From positions 1-48,630 of the forward strand of contig CALCKW010000026.1 of NCBI GenBank assembly GCA_937965695.1: a DNA stretch of 48,630 nucleotides. The letters run 5' to 3'. This document shows, in pieces, positions 1-9,740 of this stretch. The translations under genes and the position numbers were made by a program. Position 1 is the first letter of the stretch. Each line of letters begins with the position of its first letter. The DNA comes from an uncultured Granulosicoccaceae bacterium. Its GTDB lineage: Bacteria; Pseudomonadota; Gammaproteobacteria; CALCKW01. Under the pieces are notes generated by a model. The model did no database searches. It was not told where the DNA came from and saw only the letters and a program-made list of their open reading frames with translations.

Positions 1-306
1 GGCACCACGGACTGGGACAAAGTCACTAAAACCGAACACGCGGGTGAAACGGGTGTTGCTCACTGGCGGACTCAACAATTTGGGGATATACGTGTCAGGA
101 TGGTTGAATACTCTGCCGGCTATTTGGCTGATCACTGGTGCTCAAAAGGCCATATTCTTTTCTGCTTGTCTGGCGAGCTAACGACCGAGCTAGAAGATGG
201 CCGCATATACGTCTTAACACCAGGCATGAGCTATCAAGTGGCAGACAACGCGGAGGCACATCGCTCTTCAACAGCAGTAGGCGCAATGCTTTTTGTAGTG
301 GACTGA
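1..306 (+). CDS. DHCW-motif cupin-fold protein, 5' end cut by window
   Basis: The frame is open from base 1 to a TGA at 304-306, so the start lies outside the window and 101 residues are visible. The segment ADHWCSKGHILFCLSGEL, followed by a DGR turn and a 'PGMSYQV' strand, is the signature of the small DHCW-motif cupin family. These are single-domain beta-barrels whose His/Cys residues may bind a metal. Their biochemical role is not established in the family. Nothing upstream is visible to give operon context, and the next gene starts about 60 bases downstream on the same strand. Confidence 0.75.
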   Translation, partial: GTTDWDKVTKTEHAGETGVAHWRTQQFGDIRVRMVEYSAGYLADHWCSKGHILFCLSGELTTELEDGRIYVLTPGMSYQVADNAEAHRSSTAVGAMLFVVD

Positions 307-364
307 TCCTCTAGGGCACAACGAGCTAACCTGCATTTTCAGAAAATACCACGTTGGAGTGTCA

Positions 365-736
365 ATGAACTATCTACTCATGAGCGCCGGACTGCTGTCA
401 CTTGCTATTGGCACTATTCACTCACTGCTCGGAGAGTTTCTTGTCTTTAACAAGCTAAGAAATCGCTCTATTGTCCCTTCCCATGCAGTACCGCCTCTTC
501 AGAGAAGTCATGTTCGTATTCTCTGGGCCACTTGGCATCTTGCTAGCATCTTTGGATTCGCCTTAGGGGCAGTGTTGATCCACTTTTCAGGTGACCCTAA
601 CGGCAATACATTTGTTGTACAAACCATTGCTATTTCAATGGGTATAGCAAGCGCTCTTGTGTGCTTCGCGACCAAGGCAAAGCACCCGGGATGGATCGGC
701 CTTTCTATCGTCGCGGCTCTGTGTTTTATCGCTTAG
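365..736 (+). CDS. small four-helix membrane protein, function unknown
   Basis: I do not recognise a named family. The product is about 123 residues and very hydrophobic, with roughly four predicted membrane segments: near residues 5-22, 50-70, 80-98 and 105-120. A polar loop holds several Arg/His residues, including a 'RSHVR' stretch. The ATG at 365 is preferred over the GTG at 359, because GGAG at 356-359 sits five bases upstream of the ATG. An 'IHSLLGE' motif in helix 1 and a 'TWHL' motif in helix 2 could be conserved functional residues. It may be cotranscribed with the cupin gene upstream. Confidence 0.6.
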   Translation: MNYLLMSAGLLSLAIGTIHSLLGEFLVFNKLRNRSIVPSHAVPPLQRSHVRILWATWHLASIFGFALGAVLIHFSGDPNGNTFVVQTIAISMGIASALVCFATKAKHPGWIGLSIVAALCFIA

Positions 737-807
737 TGAAAACTGAAAAAAATCAGCCGAACAGTGATGCACAGCCAACCGCGCTCAGTCCACGGAACCT
801 CTTCCCA

Positions 808-1368
808 CTAAACAGCGCCTTTTAACAACTCTTTTCTAAGCTGTTCAATGCGTACTTTTGCATTTGTATTGTTAGGATCGATTTCTAACAAGCGCTCAAA
901 GGCAACAATGGCATCCGTAAACCTGCGTTGTGAGCCGAGTATCATCCCCATCCCCCAGATGGCACCAAAGTGACGAGGCTCTAAGTTGAGGGTTTGTTGA
1001 ATATCTGCCAGTGAGCCTTCAAAGTTTTGCCTGTGATATCGAATCGTCGCTCGTCGATTCCAGCCTTCAGAGAATTCAGGCGCCTGCTCCACAATCTGTG
1101 TGTAAAAGGATTCAGCAGATTGCAGGCGTCCCATTTGAACCGCATCTTTCGCTTCGTTCATCAAGTCGTCAATACTGTCGTCACCGCTTTCGTACCAAAT
1201 TTCCCATATTTGGCTTTCAGCCTCTACCCGCAAACTACGGTTGTCACTTTGCAGTGCCAGAAACAGGGGATCCAATCGCTGATCCGTCTGGTCGGCCAAG
1301 GTAACATTACTCGACAACAGCGCTGTAAGAATTAGAGGAATATGTACTAATGCAGCTTTGAATCTCAC
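808..1368 (-). CDS. exported tetratricopeptide repeat protein
   Basis: The protein is about 187 residues. An N-terminal signal peptide has a basic start (RFK), a hydrophobic core and a likely cleavage after 'NVTLA'. The mature part contains TPR-like helix pairs over residues 75-180. The last two are the clearest, with the pattern 'AIWGMGMILGSQRRFTDAIVAFERLLEIDPNN'-like spacing of Trp/Gly/Ala and Pro-Asn at the repeat end. TPRs are protein-interaction scaffolds, so a periplasmic adaptor role is likely, but no partner is visible. A GTG start at 1368 is chosen over the GTG at 1380 because GGAG lies six bases upstream of it. Confidence 0.75.
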   Translation of the reverse strand: MRFKAALVHIPLILTALLSSNVTLADQTDQRLDPLFLALQSDNRSLRVEAESQIWEIWYESGDDSIDDLMNEAKDAVQMGRLQSAESFYTQIVEQAPEFSEGWNRRATIRYHRQNFEGSLADIQQTLNLEPRHFGAIWGMGMILGSQRRFTDAIVAFERLLEIDPNNTNAKVRIEQLRKELLKGAV

Positions 1369-1437
1369 GACAATCTCCACACTTAATTGAAATATGACAT
1401 GCCTAGCGATCTAAAAGATGTTGGGTTTGAATAAAGA

Positions 1438-1455
1438 GCAATAGTTCACTATTGC
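1438..1455 (-). terminator. possible intrinsic terminator of the hutF-hutC transcript
   Basis: A perfect 7-bp stem, GCAATAG / CTATTGC, closes a TTCA loop. Read on the minus strand it lies about 85 bases past the hutC stop and is followed by the T-rich run TCTTTATTC. The stem is only moderately GC-rich, so termination may be partial. Confidence 0.5.
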
Positions 1456-1541
1456 TATGAATTTGTTCAACTACATATACTGCCATTATCGGCCCCACGC
1501 AAACTTTTAATCAAACACGTGATGCAACACGATGCGGCTGG

Positions 1542-2213
1542 TCAAAGCTCTACTTGCATTTTGTATCCGTGAAAATACGTCAAATTTACAACAGTGATCA
1601 ACTCTCGTTCGGTGTTCCAAGTGGTGCGTTCTGTGCGGAAAAGCGGATCACCGGCTTGGCACTTGAGAACCTTAGCGTCCGCAGCCTTTGCTTTAATCGC
1701 TGATAGCTTTAGATCACCACCACTAAAAGGAATCTGTTCAACCAACCATTGATTTGGGCTAATTGCTGAAAAGTCTGCTTCTTTCGCAGCCGGGACTATC
1801 CGGGTGTCGATCCAGCGATCTTCTAACACATAGGGATTGCCGTCACTGGAATGCAATGCGCGGATATGTAGCGTATCGCCCATCTGTTGCACACCTTGAC
1901 CACGTGCAATCTTCTGTTTTTGGGTAAGGTGATTCTGGCTAAGCAACTGGTAGTGGTAGTCGCAACCTGAGCGCTCTATCTGTAATCGGATGATAGGTAT
2001 TTTAAAGGTGGCCACACGCTCAGGATGTTCAACAACACGGGTTCCGCCGCGTCTACGGCGCTCCAAAAGTCCTTTGTCTGCCAGTGACTGCAGCGCTCGA
2101 TTGACCGTGGAGCGTGCGCAACCGAATTCTAGAGCGATGTCGGCCTCGTTGGGCAGCAGTGTTCCAGGTGCCCAATGCCGTGCATGGATACGTTTGAGCA
2201 CGGCATTCTGCAC
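1542..2213 (-). CDS. hutC: HutC, GntR-family histidine-utilisation repressor
   Basis: An N-terminal winged helix (residues 5-60, 'LLPNEADIALEFGCARSTVNRAL') is followed by a UTRA/HutC ligand-binding domain over residues 80-220. Family members bind urocanate, which releases them from hut promoters. The gene follows hutF directly and lies back-to-back with the hutHGUI genes, as expected for HutC. The listed start is the GTG at 2213, whose Shine-Dalgarno spacing is poor. The open frame continues upstream through '...STQAINGWKC', which resembles the family N terminus. A CTG at 2246 overlaps the hutF stop as CTGA and has GGGAGG six bases upstream. The true start may therefore be that CTG, giving 234 residues. 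Confidence 0.92.
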   Translation of the reverse strand: MQNAVLKRIHARHWAPGTLLPNEADIALEFGCARSTVNRALQSLADKGLLERRRRGGTRVVEHPERVATFKIPIIRLQIERSGCDYHYQLLSQNHLTQKQKIARGQGVQQMGDTLHIRALHSSDGNPYVLEDRWIDTRIVPAAKEADFSAISPNQWLVEQIPFSGGDLKLSAIKAKAADAKVLKCQAGDPLFRTERTTWNTERELITVVNLTYFHGYKMQVEL

Positions 2214-2242
2214 ACACTTCCACCCATTGATTGCCTGTGTGC

Positions 2243-3625
2243 TCAGAGCGAACCTCCCAGTTTTATCATCACGTTCTTATAGCGCTCTGTAATTGATTCA
2301 CGGTGAATATGCTGACCAGACGTCACTTGGTGGCGTCCCGCTGCCCATACCTCCAAAACCATGCGATCATCTCCCGCAAAAATATAGCTGTCAAGCAAGC
2401 TGTCCCCCGTGCGAGAGAGCAGATCAACATGATCACCGTCGAGCGCTAAGAGATCAGCCCAATACCCTGCCTTTATACAGCCCGACTCCCTGCCTGCCGC
2501 TTGCGCTCCACCGCTGACAACTGCCTCTAGGAGGCGACGACCGGTGGAGTGCTCACCGCTTGCCATTGCAGCGCGCGAGTGGTCGCGAAGGCGTTGAGAA
2601 TAATCCAGTGTCCGCAATTCTTCACTCAAACTTACCCTTATATTAGAATCCGAGCCGATCGCTATTCGGCCAGAAGCATTCAAGTAATTGACGCCATCAA
2701 ATATTCCGTCACCGAGATTGGATTCGGTGATGGGACATAAGCCAGCCACGGCACCTGAGCTCGCCAGTTTTTGAGTCTCGTGCGCTAGCATCTGAGTGCA
2801 ATGAATCAAACACCACCGCTCATCAACATCAGCGTGATCGAATAACCAGTCAACGGGCCGGGCTCCCCATGCATTTACCACTTCATCTACCTCTTGGATT
2901 TGTTCTGCCAAGTGCATATGGAACGGCGCATCGGGAGATATCTTTTGTAACGCCGCAAGGTTATCTGGTGAAACAGCACGCAAACTGTGTGGAGCCACGC
3001 CAATCTGTGCGTCAGCGGGCAATGAACGCAGGGAGTTCCTTGCACAAGACCACAGTGACTCAAACTCTTGAAGGTCTGTGCTAAACCGTCGTTGCCCACC
3101 CTGCAACGGCCGACTGTCACAACCGCCGTATTGGTAATGAACCGGCAGTAGGGTGAGCCCTATTCCAGTCGTGGCCGCCGCCGCGGCAATGCGATCGCTG
3201 AGTTCGGCTGGATTATCGTAGAACTTGCCACCCGGTTGTTTATGCAAATAGTGAAATTCAACCTGAGTCGCGTAGCCAGACTCCAGCATTTCCATCTGCA
3301 CAAAAGCGGCAATCGCCTCGATATCGTCGGGTGTTAGGCGGTCCAAAAATTGGTACATCAATTTGCGCCATGTCCAAAAAGAATCACTGGAGTCTGGCCC
3401 ACGTTTCTCGGTCAACCCGGCCATCGCGCGTTGAAAGGTATGGCTGTGCGCATTAGCGGGTGCGGGCAACAGTGTGGCAACTCGATGTGCCTCCGCTTCG
3501 ACGCTTTGATGCATATCTTCACTGTATTCTACAAATGCTATTCGACCAGAATCGTCGACACCCACGCGAACATTGTTTACCCAGCCTTGGGGAAGCAGAG
3601 CTTGCTTAGCCAAAATAATTTTCAT
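2243..3625 (-). CDS. hutF: HutF, formimidoylglutamate deiminase
   Basis: The protein is 460 residues of the amidohydrolase superfamily. HutF converts N-formimino-L-glutamate to N-formyl-L-glutamate and ammonia, feeding HutG in the five-step histidine pathway. Visible metal-site and family motifs are 'NAHSHTFQR' (HxH), 'VEFHYLHKQPGG', 'MHLAEQ' (His), 'HCTQM' (His) and 'GSDSNIRVSL' (metal Asp). The ATG at 3625 gives the usual start 'MKIILAKQ'; a GTG at 3637 in the same frame would add four residues. The stop overlaps the likely hutC start, so the two genes form one leftward transcript. Having both HutF and HutG here fits the Pseudomonas-type route rather than the HutE/formamide-releasing route. 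Confidence 0.95.
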   Translation of the reverse strand: MKIILAKQALLPQGWVNNVRVGVDDSGRIAFVEYSEDMHQSVEAEAHRVATLLPAPANAHSHTFQRAMAGLTEKRGPDSSDSFWTWRKLMYQFLDRLTPDDIEAIAAFVQMEMLESGYATQVEFHYLHKQPGGKFYDNPAELSDRIAAAAATTGIGLTLLPVHYQYGGCDSRPLQGGQRRFSTDLQEFESLWSCARNSLRSLPADAQIGVAPHSLRAVSPDNLAALQKISPDAPFHMHLAEQIQEVDEVVNAWGARPVDWLFDHADVDERWCLIHCTQMLAHETQKLASSGAVAGLCPITESNLGDGIFDGVNYLNASGRIAIGSDSNIRVSLSEELRTLDYSQRLRDHSRAAMASGEHSTGRRLLEAVVSGGAQAAGRESGCIKAGYWADLLALDGDHVDLLSRTGDSLLDSYIFAGDDRMVLEVWAAGRHQVTSGQHIHRESITERYKNVMIKLGGSL

Positions 3626-3658
3626 GAACCGGCACACCTTCGCTTGACATCATTATTA

Positions 3659-3668
3659 TGTACGTACA
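3659..3668. promoter_or_regulatory. HutC-type operator, TGTA-CG-TACA
   Basis: A perfect palindrome TATGTACGTACATA (3657-3670) contains TGTA-N2-TACA, the recognition pattern known for HutC of Pseudomonas. It lies between the divergent hutF start (3625) and hutH start (3748), where one site could control both transcripts. Assignment is by motif and position only. Confidence 0.75.
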
Positions 3669-3747
3669 TATTTACACGCGAAACAGATTTCGTACAAGCA
3701 TAGAGTTCGGTGATTTCCAAACAAAGCTCATTCATTCGGAGTAGCAG

Positions 3748-5283
3748 ATGTCTACAGTTCTCAGCCCAGGTTCAACCACTCTAGAGACCCTTGAAAAAAT
3801 CTGGCGCGAAGAAACAACCGTTAGGCTCGACCCGTCGGTTCGCCCGGCTATGCAGGCGGCTGCGGACTTGGTCGCAAGCGCTGCGGCGGGAGAGGCAGCT
3901 GTCTACGGGATCAACACCGGGTTTGGGAAACTGGCCAGCATCAAAATCGAAGAAAGCGACGCCTCTAAGCTGCAACGCAATTTAGTCCTGTCGCACTGCT
4001 GCGGTGTTGGTGAGCCACTTGACGTGCCCACTACCCGACTGATGATGATACTCAAACTTTTGTCTATTGGACGCGGTGCCTCTGGCATTGCGCTCAGCAC
4101 CACCGATCTCATCGAAGCCATGCTCGAGCAAAGAGTCACACCGATTATTCCCGTGCAAGGTTCAGTGGGCGCCAGTGGTGATTTGGCTCCGTTGGCGCAC
4201 CTAGCTGCGGCGTTGATTGGTGAAGGCGAAGCACACTTTGATGGTGAAACCCTGCCCGCCAAAGAAGCGCTTAAACGCGCCGGACTCAGCCCTATCGATC
4301 TAGGCCCCAAAGAAGGCCTTGGTCTCACTAATGGCACACAGTTTTCCACGGCCTGTGCACTGGCAGGTTTGTTCACGGCTTGGCGATGTGCGCACGCCTC
4401 AGTTGTCGGTGCTTCTTTGTCTACGGACGCTATCATGGGATCTACCGCACCGCTAAACGACGCCATCCATACATTGAGAGGTCACACGGGTCAGATCACC
4501 GTGGCACGCGCAATGCGAGCGATTTTAGACGGATCTGAAATCAGAGAGAGCCACCGGGAGGGAGACACCCGAGTGCAAGACCCTTATTGCATTCGTTGTA
4601 ACCCCCAAGTTTCGGGGGCCGTACTTGATTTACTCAATCAGGCGGGACAAACACTAGAAACAGAAGCCAATGCGGTCACGGATAATCCACTGGTGCTAGT
4701 GGCTACCGGGGAGATCGTCTCGGGTGGAAACTTCCACGCCGAACCGGTGGCCTTCGCGGCAGACCAAATAGCACTGGCGCTCTCTGAGTTGGGCGCTATA
4801 GCTCAGCGACGAGTAGCACTGATGGTTGACCCTACACTGTCTTTCGATTTACCTGCTTTTTTGACACCTGAGCCGGGTTTGAACTCTGGTTTTATGATTG
4901 CAGAAGTGACAAGTGCGGCGCTCATGAGCGAAAACAAACACTTGGCAAACCCCTGTTCCACAGACTCAACTCCCACTTCGGCAAATCAAGAAGACCACGT
5001 TTCAATGGCAGCGCATGCTGCACGTCGGTTGTATAAAATGAACGAAAACTTGAGCAACATACTCGGCATTGAATTGCTGTGCGCAGCACAAGGCGTCGAG
5101 TTTCGCGCGCCGCTCAAAACAAGCCCAAACTTGCAAAATGTCATCGCTAAAGTTCGCGAAACCATACCCAGCTTGGTAGAAGATCGGTTTCTGGCAGACG
5201 AAATCGCCGAAGCGGCTCAAATGGTCAAGGCCAATGTCATCGCAGAGTCGTTCGGGATGGAGAATTTAAGGGGAGCGTATTAA
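3748..5283 (+). CDS. hutH: HutH, histidine ammonia-lyase
   Basis: The protein is 511 residues, full length for the family. It catalyses deamination of L-histidine to trans-urocanate, the first committed step. The Ala-Ser-Gly triplet that cyclises to the MIO electrophile is at residues 142-144, in '[16 protein letters not shown]'. The family motifs '[11 protein letters not shown]', 'GLTNGTQFS', '[15 protein letters not shown]' and '[11 protein letters not shown]' are all intact. It is the first gene of the rightward hut operon, with two bases between its stop and the hutG start. Expression is probably controlled through the HutC-type palindrome about 80 bases upstream. Confidence 0.97.
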   Translation: MSTVLSPGSTTLETLEKIWREETTVRLDPSVRPAMQAAADLVASAAAGEAAVYGINTGFGKLASIKIEESDASKLQRNLVLSHCCGVGEPLDVPTTRLMMILKLLSIGRGASGIALSTTDLIEAMLEQRVTPIIPVQGSVGASGDLAPLAHLAAALIGEGEAHFDGETLPAKEALKRAGLSPIDLGPKEGLGLTNGTQFSTACALAGLFTAWRCAHASVVGASLSTDAIMGSTAPLNDAIHTLRGHTGQITVARAMRAILDGSEIRESHREGDTRVQDPYCIRCNPQVSGAVLDLLNQAGQTLETEANAVTDNPLVLVATGEIVSGGNFHAEPVAFAADQIALALSELGAIAQRRVALMVDPTLSFDLPAFLTPEPGLNSGFMIAEVTSAALMSENKHLANPCSTDSTPTSANQEDHVSMAAHAARRLYKMNENLSNILGIELLCAAQGVEFRAPLKTSPNLQNVIAKVRETIPSLVEDRFLADEIAEAAQMVKANVIAESFGMENLRGAY

Positions 5284-5285
5284 AC

Positions 5286-6098
5286 ATGGAAGCGGTCGAA
5301 GTCACTCGGGGAGACAGCCCAATTGTGCTTGGCATCCCACACGCGGGCACGTACGTACCCGAGACAATACGGAATTCACTAACACCGTTGGCACAAACAC
5401 TTGCGGACACCGATTGGCACGTTGACCGTTTGTATGCGGATCTGCTGGACGGAGCAAGCACAGTAAAAGCCACCTTTCACCGCTACGTGATTGATGCCAA
5501 CCGCGACCCCAGTGGCGAGAGTTTATATCCGGGACAAAATACGACCACGCTCGTGCCGTTGACCGATTTTGACGGCGTTCCCCTGTGGAAAGTACCTCCT
5601 TCATCGAAAGAGATAGAACAACGCAAGCAAGATTTTCATGCGCCTTATCACGCCGCGCTGGAAGCCGAGCTTGAACGCGTGCGTCAACGCCACGGTATCG
5701 CTGTTTTGTACGACTGCCACTCTATTCGTTCCGGTATCCCTTTTTTGTTTGAGGGAACACTGCCTGACTTCAGTATCGGCACGAACAACGGTCTAACTTG
5801 CGCTGCTGAGTTTGAACGCAGCACTGCGCGTATCTGCCACGCCGACAAGCACTATTCGACGGTAGTCAATGGACGTTTTAAAGGCGGCTGGACCACGCGG
5901 CACTATGGCCGACCACTAGACGGTCTGCACGCCATTCAAATGGAACTTACTCAATCCACGTACTTGGACAGTGAATCAGCCCCCTTTGATTTCAGCCATG
6001 AAAAAGCTGATCGCCTGAGAATAACTCTCCAAAAAATACTGGAAGCACTGCATGAGCACGCTTCTTCTATGACCACCAAGACGGACGGCAAAACATGA
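5286..6098 (+). CDS. hutG: HutG, N-formylglutamate deformylase
   Basis: The protein is 270 residues of the N-formylglutamate amidohydrolase family. It hydrolyses N-formyl-L-glutamate, the HutF product, to glutamate and formate. The N-terminal '[11 protein letters not shown]' and '[10 protein letters not shown]' blocks and the 'DANRDPSG' and 'YDCHSI' motifs supply the expected metal and substrate residues. Its stop overlaps the hutU start by four bases (ATGA), so the two are translationally coupled. It is placed between hutH and hutU rather than at the end of the operon. Confidence 0.95.
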   Translation: MEAVEVTRGDSPIVLGIPHAGTYVPETIRNSLTPLAQTLADTDWHVDRLYADLLDGASTVKATFHRYVIDANRDPSGESLYPGQNTTTLVPLTDFDGVPLWKVPPSSKEIEQRKQDFHAPYHAALEAELERVRQRHGIAVLYDCHSIRSGIPFLFEGTLPDFSIGTNNGLTCAAEFERSTARICHADKHYSTVVNGRFKGGWTTRHYGRPLDGLHAIQMELTQSTYLDSESAPFDFSHEKADRLRITLQKILEALHEHASSMTTKTDGKT

Positions 6099-7804
6099 GT
6101 CATTCAGAATCCTCGTCATCGACAGCGCTCGGTAAAAAGCCCGGTTCCCGTCACAATCAACGCACGGTGAAACCTGATACCGGCACTGAAATAAGCTGTA
6201 AAAGCTGGCTGACAGAAGCCCCTATGCGTATGCTGATGAACAATCTTCACCCGGACGTTGCAGAGAACCCCCATGACTTAGTGGTGTACGGAGGCATTGG
6301 ACGTGCAGCGCGCACATGGGAAGATTTTGACCAAATCGTCGCCAGCTTAAAAAACCTAGAGAGCGATCAAACACTCTTGGTGCAATCGGGCAAACCCGTC
6401 GGGGTATTTCGGACACACTGCGACGCACCGCGTGTACTGATCGCCAATTCTAACCTTGTTCCCCACTGGGCCACATGGGACCACTTCAACGAGCTCGATC
6501 GCAAAGGCTTGGCCATGTACGGGCAAATGACTGCGGGCTCATGGATCTACATCGGGAGCCAAGGCATTGTGCAAGGAACCTATGAGACCTTTGTTGAAGC
6601 GGGTCGCCAACACTACGACGGCAACCTAAAAGGTCGATGGATATTAACGGGCGGATTGGGTGGAATGGGCGGTGCACAACCTCTGGCTGCCGTCATGGCC
6701 GGTGCTTGCTGCCTAGCGGTAGAGTGCGACGAGACTCGCGCAGAATTCCGGCTACGCACAGGTTACGTGGACGAGAAAACGCACAGCATCGATGAAGCAT
6801 TAGCCTTGATCAAAAAATGGACCCAGGCCGGTGAGGCTAAATCCGTTGCTCTGATTGGGAACGCAGCCGATGTATTCCCAGAATTGCTAGAACGCGGTGT
6901 GCGACCAGACATCGTCACCGACCAAACCAGTGCACACGACCCTATTCACGGCTACTTGCCGCAGGGCTGGGACGTCGACACTTGGAAGGAAAAACAAGAA
7001 TCCGACCCTAAAACGGTTGAAAAAGCCGCCCGCGCCAGTATGCGTTTACAGGTAGAGGCCATGGTTGCTTTTTGGCACGCGGGTGTACCTACGCTTGATT
7101 ACGGAAACAATATTCGCCAAGTGGCAAAAGAAGAAGGCCTGGAAAGCGCCTTTGAATTTCCGGGCTTTGTTCCCGCCTACATTCGCCCGCTTTTTTGTCG
7201 CGGGATTGGCCCGTTTCGGTGGTGCGCGCTATCGGGTGACCCTGAAGATATCTATAAGACCGACGCTAAGGTAAAAGAAATTCTGTCCGATGACCACCAC
7301 CTGCATAACTGGCTGGATATGGCACGCAAGAGAATTGCTTTTCAAGGGTTGCCTGCGCGTATCTGTTGGGTGGGATTGGGCGTACGACATAAACTCGGGC
7401 TTGCATTTAACGAAATGGTGCGCAACGGTGAACTCTCGGCTCCCATCGTGATTGGGCGCGATCATTTGGACTCTGGTTCTGTCGCCTCTCCAAACCGCGA
7501 GACTGAATCCATGAAAGATGGCTCCGACGCTGTCTCTGATTGGCCACTATTGAATGCGCTGCTAAATACTGCGTCTGGTGCTACATGGGTTTCACTCCAC
7601 CACGGCGGCGGTGTGGGAATGGGTTTTTCACAACACTCTGGCATGGTTATCTGCTGCGATGGTACAACCGACGCCGACCGACGCATCGAGCGTGTCTTGT
7701 GGAATGACCCTGCAACAGGCGTAATGCGCCACGCCGACGCCGGATACGAAGACGCCTTGGCGTGCGCAAGAGAGAATAACCTCGATCTACCGGGTATCCT
7801 GTGA
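6095..7804 (+). CDS. hutU: HutU, urocanate hydratase
   Basis: The protein is 569 residues. It adds water to urocanate to give 4-imidazolone-5-propionate, using NAD+ as an electrophilic cofactor. The glycine-rich NAD-binding segment '[10 protein letters not shown]' lies near residue 188. The C-terminal half has '[21 protein letters not shown]' and the '[13 protein letters not shown]' loop typical of the active site. The first 30 or so residues are Ser/Lys-rich and poorly conserved. The start is fixed by the ATGA overlap with hutG. Confidence 0.97.
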   Translation: MSHSESSSSTALGKKPGSRHNQRTVKPDTGTEISCKSWLTEAPMRMLMNNLHPDVAENPHDLVVYGGIGRAARTWEDFDQIVASLKNLESDQTLLVQSGKPVGVFRTHCDAPRVLIANSNLVPHWATWDHFNELDRKGLAMYGQMTAGSWIYIGSQGIVQGTYETFVEAGRQHYDGNLKGRWILTGGLGGMGGAQPLAAVMAGACCLAVECDETRAEFRLRTGYVDEKTHSIDEALALIKKWTQAGEAKSVALIGNAADVFPELLERGVRPDIVTDQTSAHDPIHGYLPQGWDVDTWKEKQESDPKTVEKAARASMRLQVEAMVAFWHAGVPTLDYGNNIRQVAKEEGLESAFEFPGFVPAYIRPLFCRGIGPFRWCALSGDPEDIYKTDAKVKEILSDDHHLHNWLDMARKRIAFQGLPARICWVGLGVRHKLGLAFNEMVRNGELSAPIVIGRDHLDSGSVASPNRETESMKDGSDAVSDWPLLNALLNTASGATWVSLHHGGGVGMGFSQHSGMVICCDGTTDADRRIERVLWNDPATGVMRHADAGYEDALACARENNLDLPGIL

Positions 7805-7880
7805 CAATTGAAGTTAAATCACTGCGAATAACCCCCAACAGCATGGATAGCTGCGGCTCACACCGCTGCGATTTTTAACA

Positions 7881-9074
7881 ATGATGCGATTGAGAAATAC
7901 AACAATTGCCACCATGGATGGTGACACGCCCTACGGCCTCATTGAAAATGGAACCGTCGTTATCGACGAAGGCATCATCGTCTGGGTAGGGACTGAAGAC
8001 ACGCTGCCCACGCACTTTGCCGCGTTGGAGCAGAAAGATTTAGCAGGCCGGCTACTAACTCCAGCGCTGATCGATTGCCACACGCACATTGTTCACGGTG
8101 GACACCGAGCAGCCGAGTTTGAAAAGCGACTGGAAGGTGCAAGTTACGAGGAAATAGCTCAGGCTGGCGGTGGCATTGTTTCCACGGTTCGCTCTACCCG
8201 AGAGGCTGGCTATGACAAGCTACTAGAGTCGGCCTTAGGGCGCGTTGATGGGCTGCTCGCCGAAGGCCTGTCCATGATTGAAATAAAATCCGGTTACGGA
8301 TTGGATCAAGAAGCCGAACTGACCATGCTGCGCGTAGCAAGGGCAATAGAAAAACACCGTCCGGTGCGTGTACGCACAAGCTTCCTCGGGGCGCACGCTA
8401 TACCCCAAGAGTACACGGGGCGCGCCGATGCCTACATTGATGATGTCTGCCTACCCGCCCTATTGGCCGCGCACGCTGAAGGCTTAGTGGACGCCGTTGA
8501 TGGTTTTTGCGAAATCATTGCCTTTTCACCGGATCAGATCGAACGCGTCTTTAAGCTGGCCAATGAACTAAATATTCCGGTAAAGCTGCATGCAGAACAA
8601 CTCTCCCATTTGGGGGGAACTCTCTTAGCAACCCGGCACAAGGCCTTGTCCTCAGACCACTTGGAATACGCGACCGAGAGCGATGCACTGGCAATGAAAG
8701 AATCTGGCACCGTTGCGGTGATATTGCCGGGCGCATTTTATACCCTGCGCGAAACACAAGCTCCGCCCATTGCGGCATTCCGTGAAAACAACGTGCCAAT
8801 GGCAATAGCTACTGATTGCAACCCCGGATCATCTCCTATTAGCTCACTGCTGCTGGTCATGAACATGGCTTGCACGCTTTTCCGCATGACGCCTGCCGAG
8901 GCGTTGGCTGGTGTGACTCGTCACGCCGCGCAGGCATTGGGCACGACAGACACCGGTATAGTCCGCACGGGTCTTCGCGCAGATTTTGCCATTTGGGACG
9001 TCAAGCACCCCGCAGAATTAGCGTATCGCATCGGGGCTAACCCGCTGCATCAGCGGATTTTCGCTGGCCACTAA
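7881..9074 (+). CDS. hutI: HutI, imidazolonepropionase
   Basis: The protein is 397 residues of the amidohydrolase superfamily. It hydrolyses 4-imidazolone-5-propionate to N-formimino-L-glutamate, the HutF substrate, so all five activities are encoded in this locus. The metal motif 'DCHTHIVHGG' follows the first beta strands. 'KSGYGL', 'FLGAHA', 'KLHAEQLSHLGG' and 'ATDCNPGSSP' carry the remaining His/Asp ligands and substrate residues. Two ATGs are adjacent at 7881 and 7884, with only a weak ribosome site. A 76-base gap separates it from hutU. Confidence 0.95.
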   Translation: MMRLRNTTIATMDGDTPYGLIENGTVVIDEGIIVWVGTEDTLPTHFAALEQKDLAGRLLTPALIDCHTHIVHGGHRAAEFEKRLEGASYEEIAQAGGGIVSTVRSTREAGYDKLLESALGRVDGLLAEGLSMIEIKSGYGLDQEAELTMLRVARAIEKHRPVRVRTSFLGAHAIPQEYTGRADAYIDDVCLPALLAAHAEGLVDAVDGFCEIIAFSPDQIERVFKLANELNIPVKLHAEQLSHLGGTLLATRHKALSSDHLEYATESDALAMKESGTVAVILPGAFYTLRETQAPPIAAFRENNVPMAIATDCNPGSSPISSLLLVMNMACTLFRMTPAEALAGVTRHAAQALGTTDTGIVRTGLRADFAIWDVKHPAELAYRIGANPLHQRIFAGH

Positions 9075-9174
9075 TCACTCAAACGCAGATCGGGTGACAC
9101 TAGCAGTCGTCGCAGCTTACGTCCGCCACAACATGCGTATCATTGGCAATTATATACAGCCCACGAAGCGTGCT

Positions 9175-9640
9175 CTATGACGCTCGATTAGACTCTCTTT
9201 TGTCGGCCAGACTTTTGCCGCGCACCAGCATACCGGCAATGAAAATAAAATAGACCACCGCCAGATGCACAGGCAAACCGTGGGCGCCAAAAAAACTCAT
9301 GGCCCACGCACCCGAGAGTGATCCAAGTAGCGCGCCTAGGCCCCACATCACCGCAAATGCCGCAGAGCCGTAATCAAAGCACAGGCGTTTAAATGTGACG
9401 ATGCAGATAGCGATCAGCAAGCCAATCCACCGGGAATTGCAATACCGCATTACCGATTATAAATGCGGTCAGCGTGCCAGCCGCGACCGATACAGGCAAC
9501 CCATTTTGCAAGCTACACACCGGTAACAATGAAAGCGTAACCGCATCAAATATGGAAAATGAAAACACGGCCATGAGCACCGTAAGCGCTTTTGAAAAGA
9601 TTAAAAACCAGGCGCTTTTTTCTTATCGCCAGACCACTCA
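9175..9640 (-). pseudogene. decayed, internally deleted MFS transporter remnant
   Basis: Two leftward frames carry pieces nearly identical to the intact MFS protein at 16780-17946. The piece 'AVFSFSIFDAVTLSLLPV' continues to 'WLADRYLHRHI' (about 9389-9600), and 'FAVMWGLGALLGSLSGAWAM' continues to the C terminus (about 9178-9370). The pieces are out of frame with each other. About 150 bases present in the paralogue (about 16965-17115) are missing at about 9368. The N-terminal half is absent, and similarity fades beyond about 9640. It is clearly non-functional. Both copies keep the same orientation. Confidence 0.85.
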
Positions 9641-9740
9641 TGATTGCCGGTTTCATAAGAATTGCACAGCTTCTCCAAGCCAAGGACTTGGCCGATAATA
9701 CTGCGAACCCAAGAGAGTTCAACTGGAGAGTCAGGCCTTG

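Noticed and set aside
5350..5360. CGTACGTAC-like sequence in hutG as a second HutC site
   Set aside because: It does not fit TGTA-N2-TACA and lies inside a coding region.
7851..7872. GCGG / CCGC hairpin upstream of hutI
   Set aside because: Only a four-base stem with mismatched flanks; not convincing as an attenuator.
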